Below the pieces are notes generated by a model. It had not been told where the DNA came from and searched no databases. It saw only the letters and a list, made by a program, of their open reading frames with translations. The position numbers were made by a program, and so were the translations under genes. Source: Bacteroidales bacterium (lineage in GTDB: Bacteria > Bacteroidota > Bacteroidia > Bacteroidales > UBA932). From it: 30,626 nt of DNA. Shown here one piece after another: positions 29,864 to 30,626 of the stretch. The stretch lies in NCBI GenBank assembly GCA_024695285.1, contig JAILIM010000101.1, forward strand, positions 1-30,626. The letters are read 5' to 3'. The stretch's first letter is position 1. Every line of letters begins with the position of its first letter.

Positions 29864-30626
29864 TCAATAAGAAATAGCAAATACAACGCGTGCCTTGGAA
29901 GGCTTACCAGAATAAATGTCGCGACCCTCTTCCTCGCAGACATAGCTGTCCACGGGGATGCAGCGGATAGTCGCCTTGGTCTGGTCCTTGATGGCCTGCT
30001 CGGTCTCGGTGGTGCCGTCCCAGTGGCAGAGAAGGAACTTGCCCTGCTGGATCTTCACCTTGAACTCCTCCCAGTCGTCGCATTTCTCCACATTGGCGTC
30101 GCGGAAAGCGAGAGCCTTGTCGTAGATGATCTTCTGGATGGCATCCAGGAGGCCCTTGATGTGCTCCGCAATGCCTTCCAGCTGCATGGTCTCCTTGGTC
30201 AGAGTGTCGCGGCGGGCCACCTCCACGGTGCCGGCGGCAAGGTCGCGGGCGCCCATGGCGAGACGCACAGGCACGCCCTTGAGCTCCCATTCTGCGAACT
30301 TGAAACCGGGACGCAGGGTGTCGCGGCCGTCGATCTTCACGCTCACGCCGAGCGCTTCGAGCTGGGTCTTAATCTTGTCGAGCTCCTGCATCACGGCATT
30401 GAACTCGTCGTCGCCCTTGTAGATAGGCACCATCACCACCTGGATAGGGGCGAGGGCCGGAGGCAGCACCAGGCCGTTGTCGTCGCCGTGGGCCATGATC
30501 AGCGCGCCCATCAGGCGGGTGCTGACGCCCCAGGAAGTTGCCCAGACGTAGTCCATCTTGCCTTCCTTGTTGGTGAACTGGACGTCGAAGCTCTTGGCGA
30601 AGTTCTGGCCGAGGAAGTGGGAGGTG
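29864..30626 (-). CDS. proS: Prolyl-tRNA synthetase, archaeal/eukaryal type (C-terminal part)
   Basis: Class II aminoacyl-tRNA synthetase charging tRNA-Pro. The gene runs off the right edge; the visible 253 codons include the end of the catalytic domain ([47 protein letters not shown]), the anticodon-binding domain ([33 protein letters not shown]) and the zinc-binding-like C-terminal extension ending VVFAISY, specific to the archaeal/eukaryal ProRS type. That type lacks the inserted editing domain, consistent with the separate ProXp-like deacylase at 16622. One base separates its stop from the DUF3078 gene. Confidence 0.96.
   Translation of the reverse strand, partial: TSHFLGQNFAKSFDVQFTNKEGKMDYVWATSWGVSTRLMGALIMAHGDDNGLVLPPALAPIQVVMVPIYKGDDEFNAVMQELDKIKTQLEALGVSVKIDGRDTLRPGFKFAEWELKGVPVRLAMGARDLAAGTVEVARRDTLTKETMQLEGIAEHIKGLLDAIQKIIYDKALAFRDANVEKCDDWEEFKVKIQQGKFLLCHWDGTTETEQAIKDQTKATIRCIPVDSYVCEEEGRDIYSGKPSKARVVFAISY

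Overview
The window comes from a GC-rich member of the Bacteroidales (phylum Bacteroidota). The evidence is Bacteroidota-type promoters (TTTG, 19-20 bases, TAnnTTTG) before tRNA-Glu, tRNA-Asn and the HU-like gene, an archaeal/eukaryal-type prolyl-tRNA synthetase, and lineage families such as DUF4922, DUF3078, DUF6515, HU-CCDC81-like and the M49 peptidase. It looks like chromosomal backbone. I see no transposase, phage gene, CRISPR array or rRNA, and no gene-free stretch reaches 300 bases.

Layout. 1-387 is the end of clpP. 398-3178 (minus) holds tRNA-Glu, rpsT, tRNA-Pro, a protein kinase/AAA+ ATPase fusion and a small YbjN-like protein. 3394-7831 (minus) is a three-gene operon: secreted metallophosphoesterase, sodium/solute symporter and secreted propeller-like protein. 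7902-9224 (minus) is an FAD oxidoreductase. Divergent from it, 9265-16195 (plus) carries a DUF456 membrane protein, a second FAD oxidoreductase, a GH31 glycosidase, an aldo/keto reductase and a secreted protein ending in a toxin-44-like domain. tRNA-Asn (minus) lies at 16436-16509 and a YbaK/ProXp-type deacylase at 16622-17161.

17201-27513 is a tight eight-gene plus-strand array starting at a strong, almost leaderless promoter: HU-like membrane protein, Nudix hydrolase, DUF4922-SpoIID fusion, AmpG-like permease, NamZ-like exo-muramidase, His-rich DUF6515 protein, glutamate racemase and dipeptidyl peptidase III lipoprotein. Several of these fit peptidoglycan turnover and salvage. A convergent minus-strand operon, proS - DUF3078 protein - tilS, closes the window.

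The most unusual content is in small palindromic structures. Two places (2576-2715 and 11579-11708) carry the same composite. A long perfect hairpin reaches into the 3' end of the upstream gene (tRNA-Pro, or a coding sequence). It is followed by 77 nt containing a conserved GC-rich core with a covarying stem-loop, and then by a third copy of the hairpin's distal arm. A hairpin at 3271-3386 has the same three-arm plan without the core. tilS carries a 119-bp palindromic insert that stays in frame. Another hairpin, conserved even in its loop, occurs twice (7871 and 27540). Together these suggest one or more families of small dispersed palindromic elements that favour gene ends.
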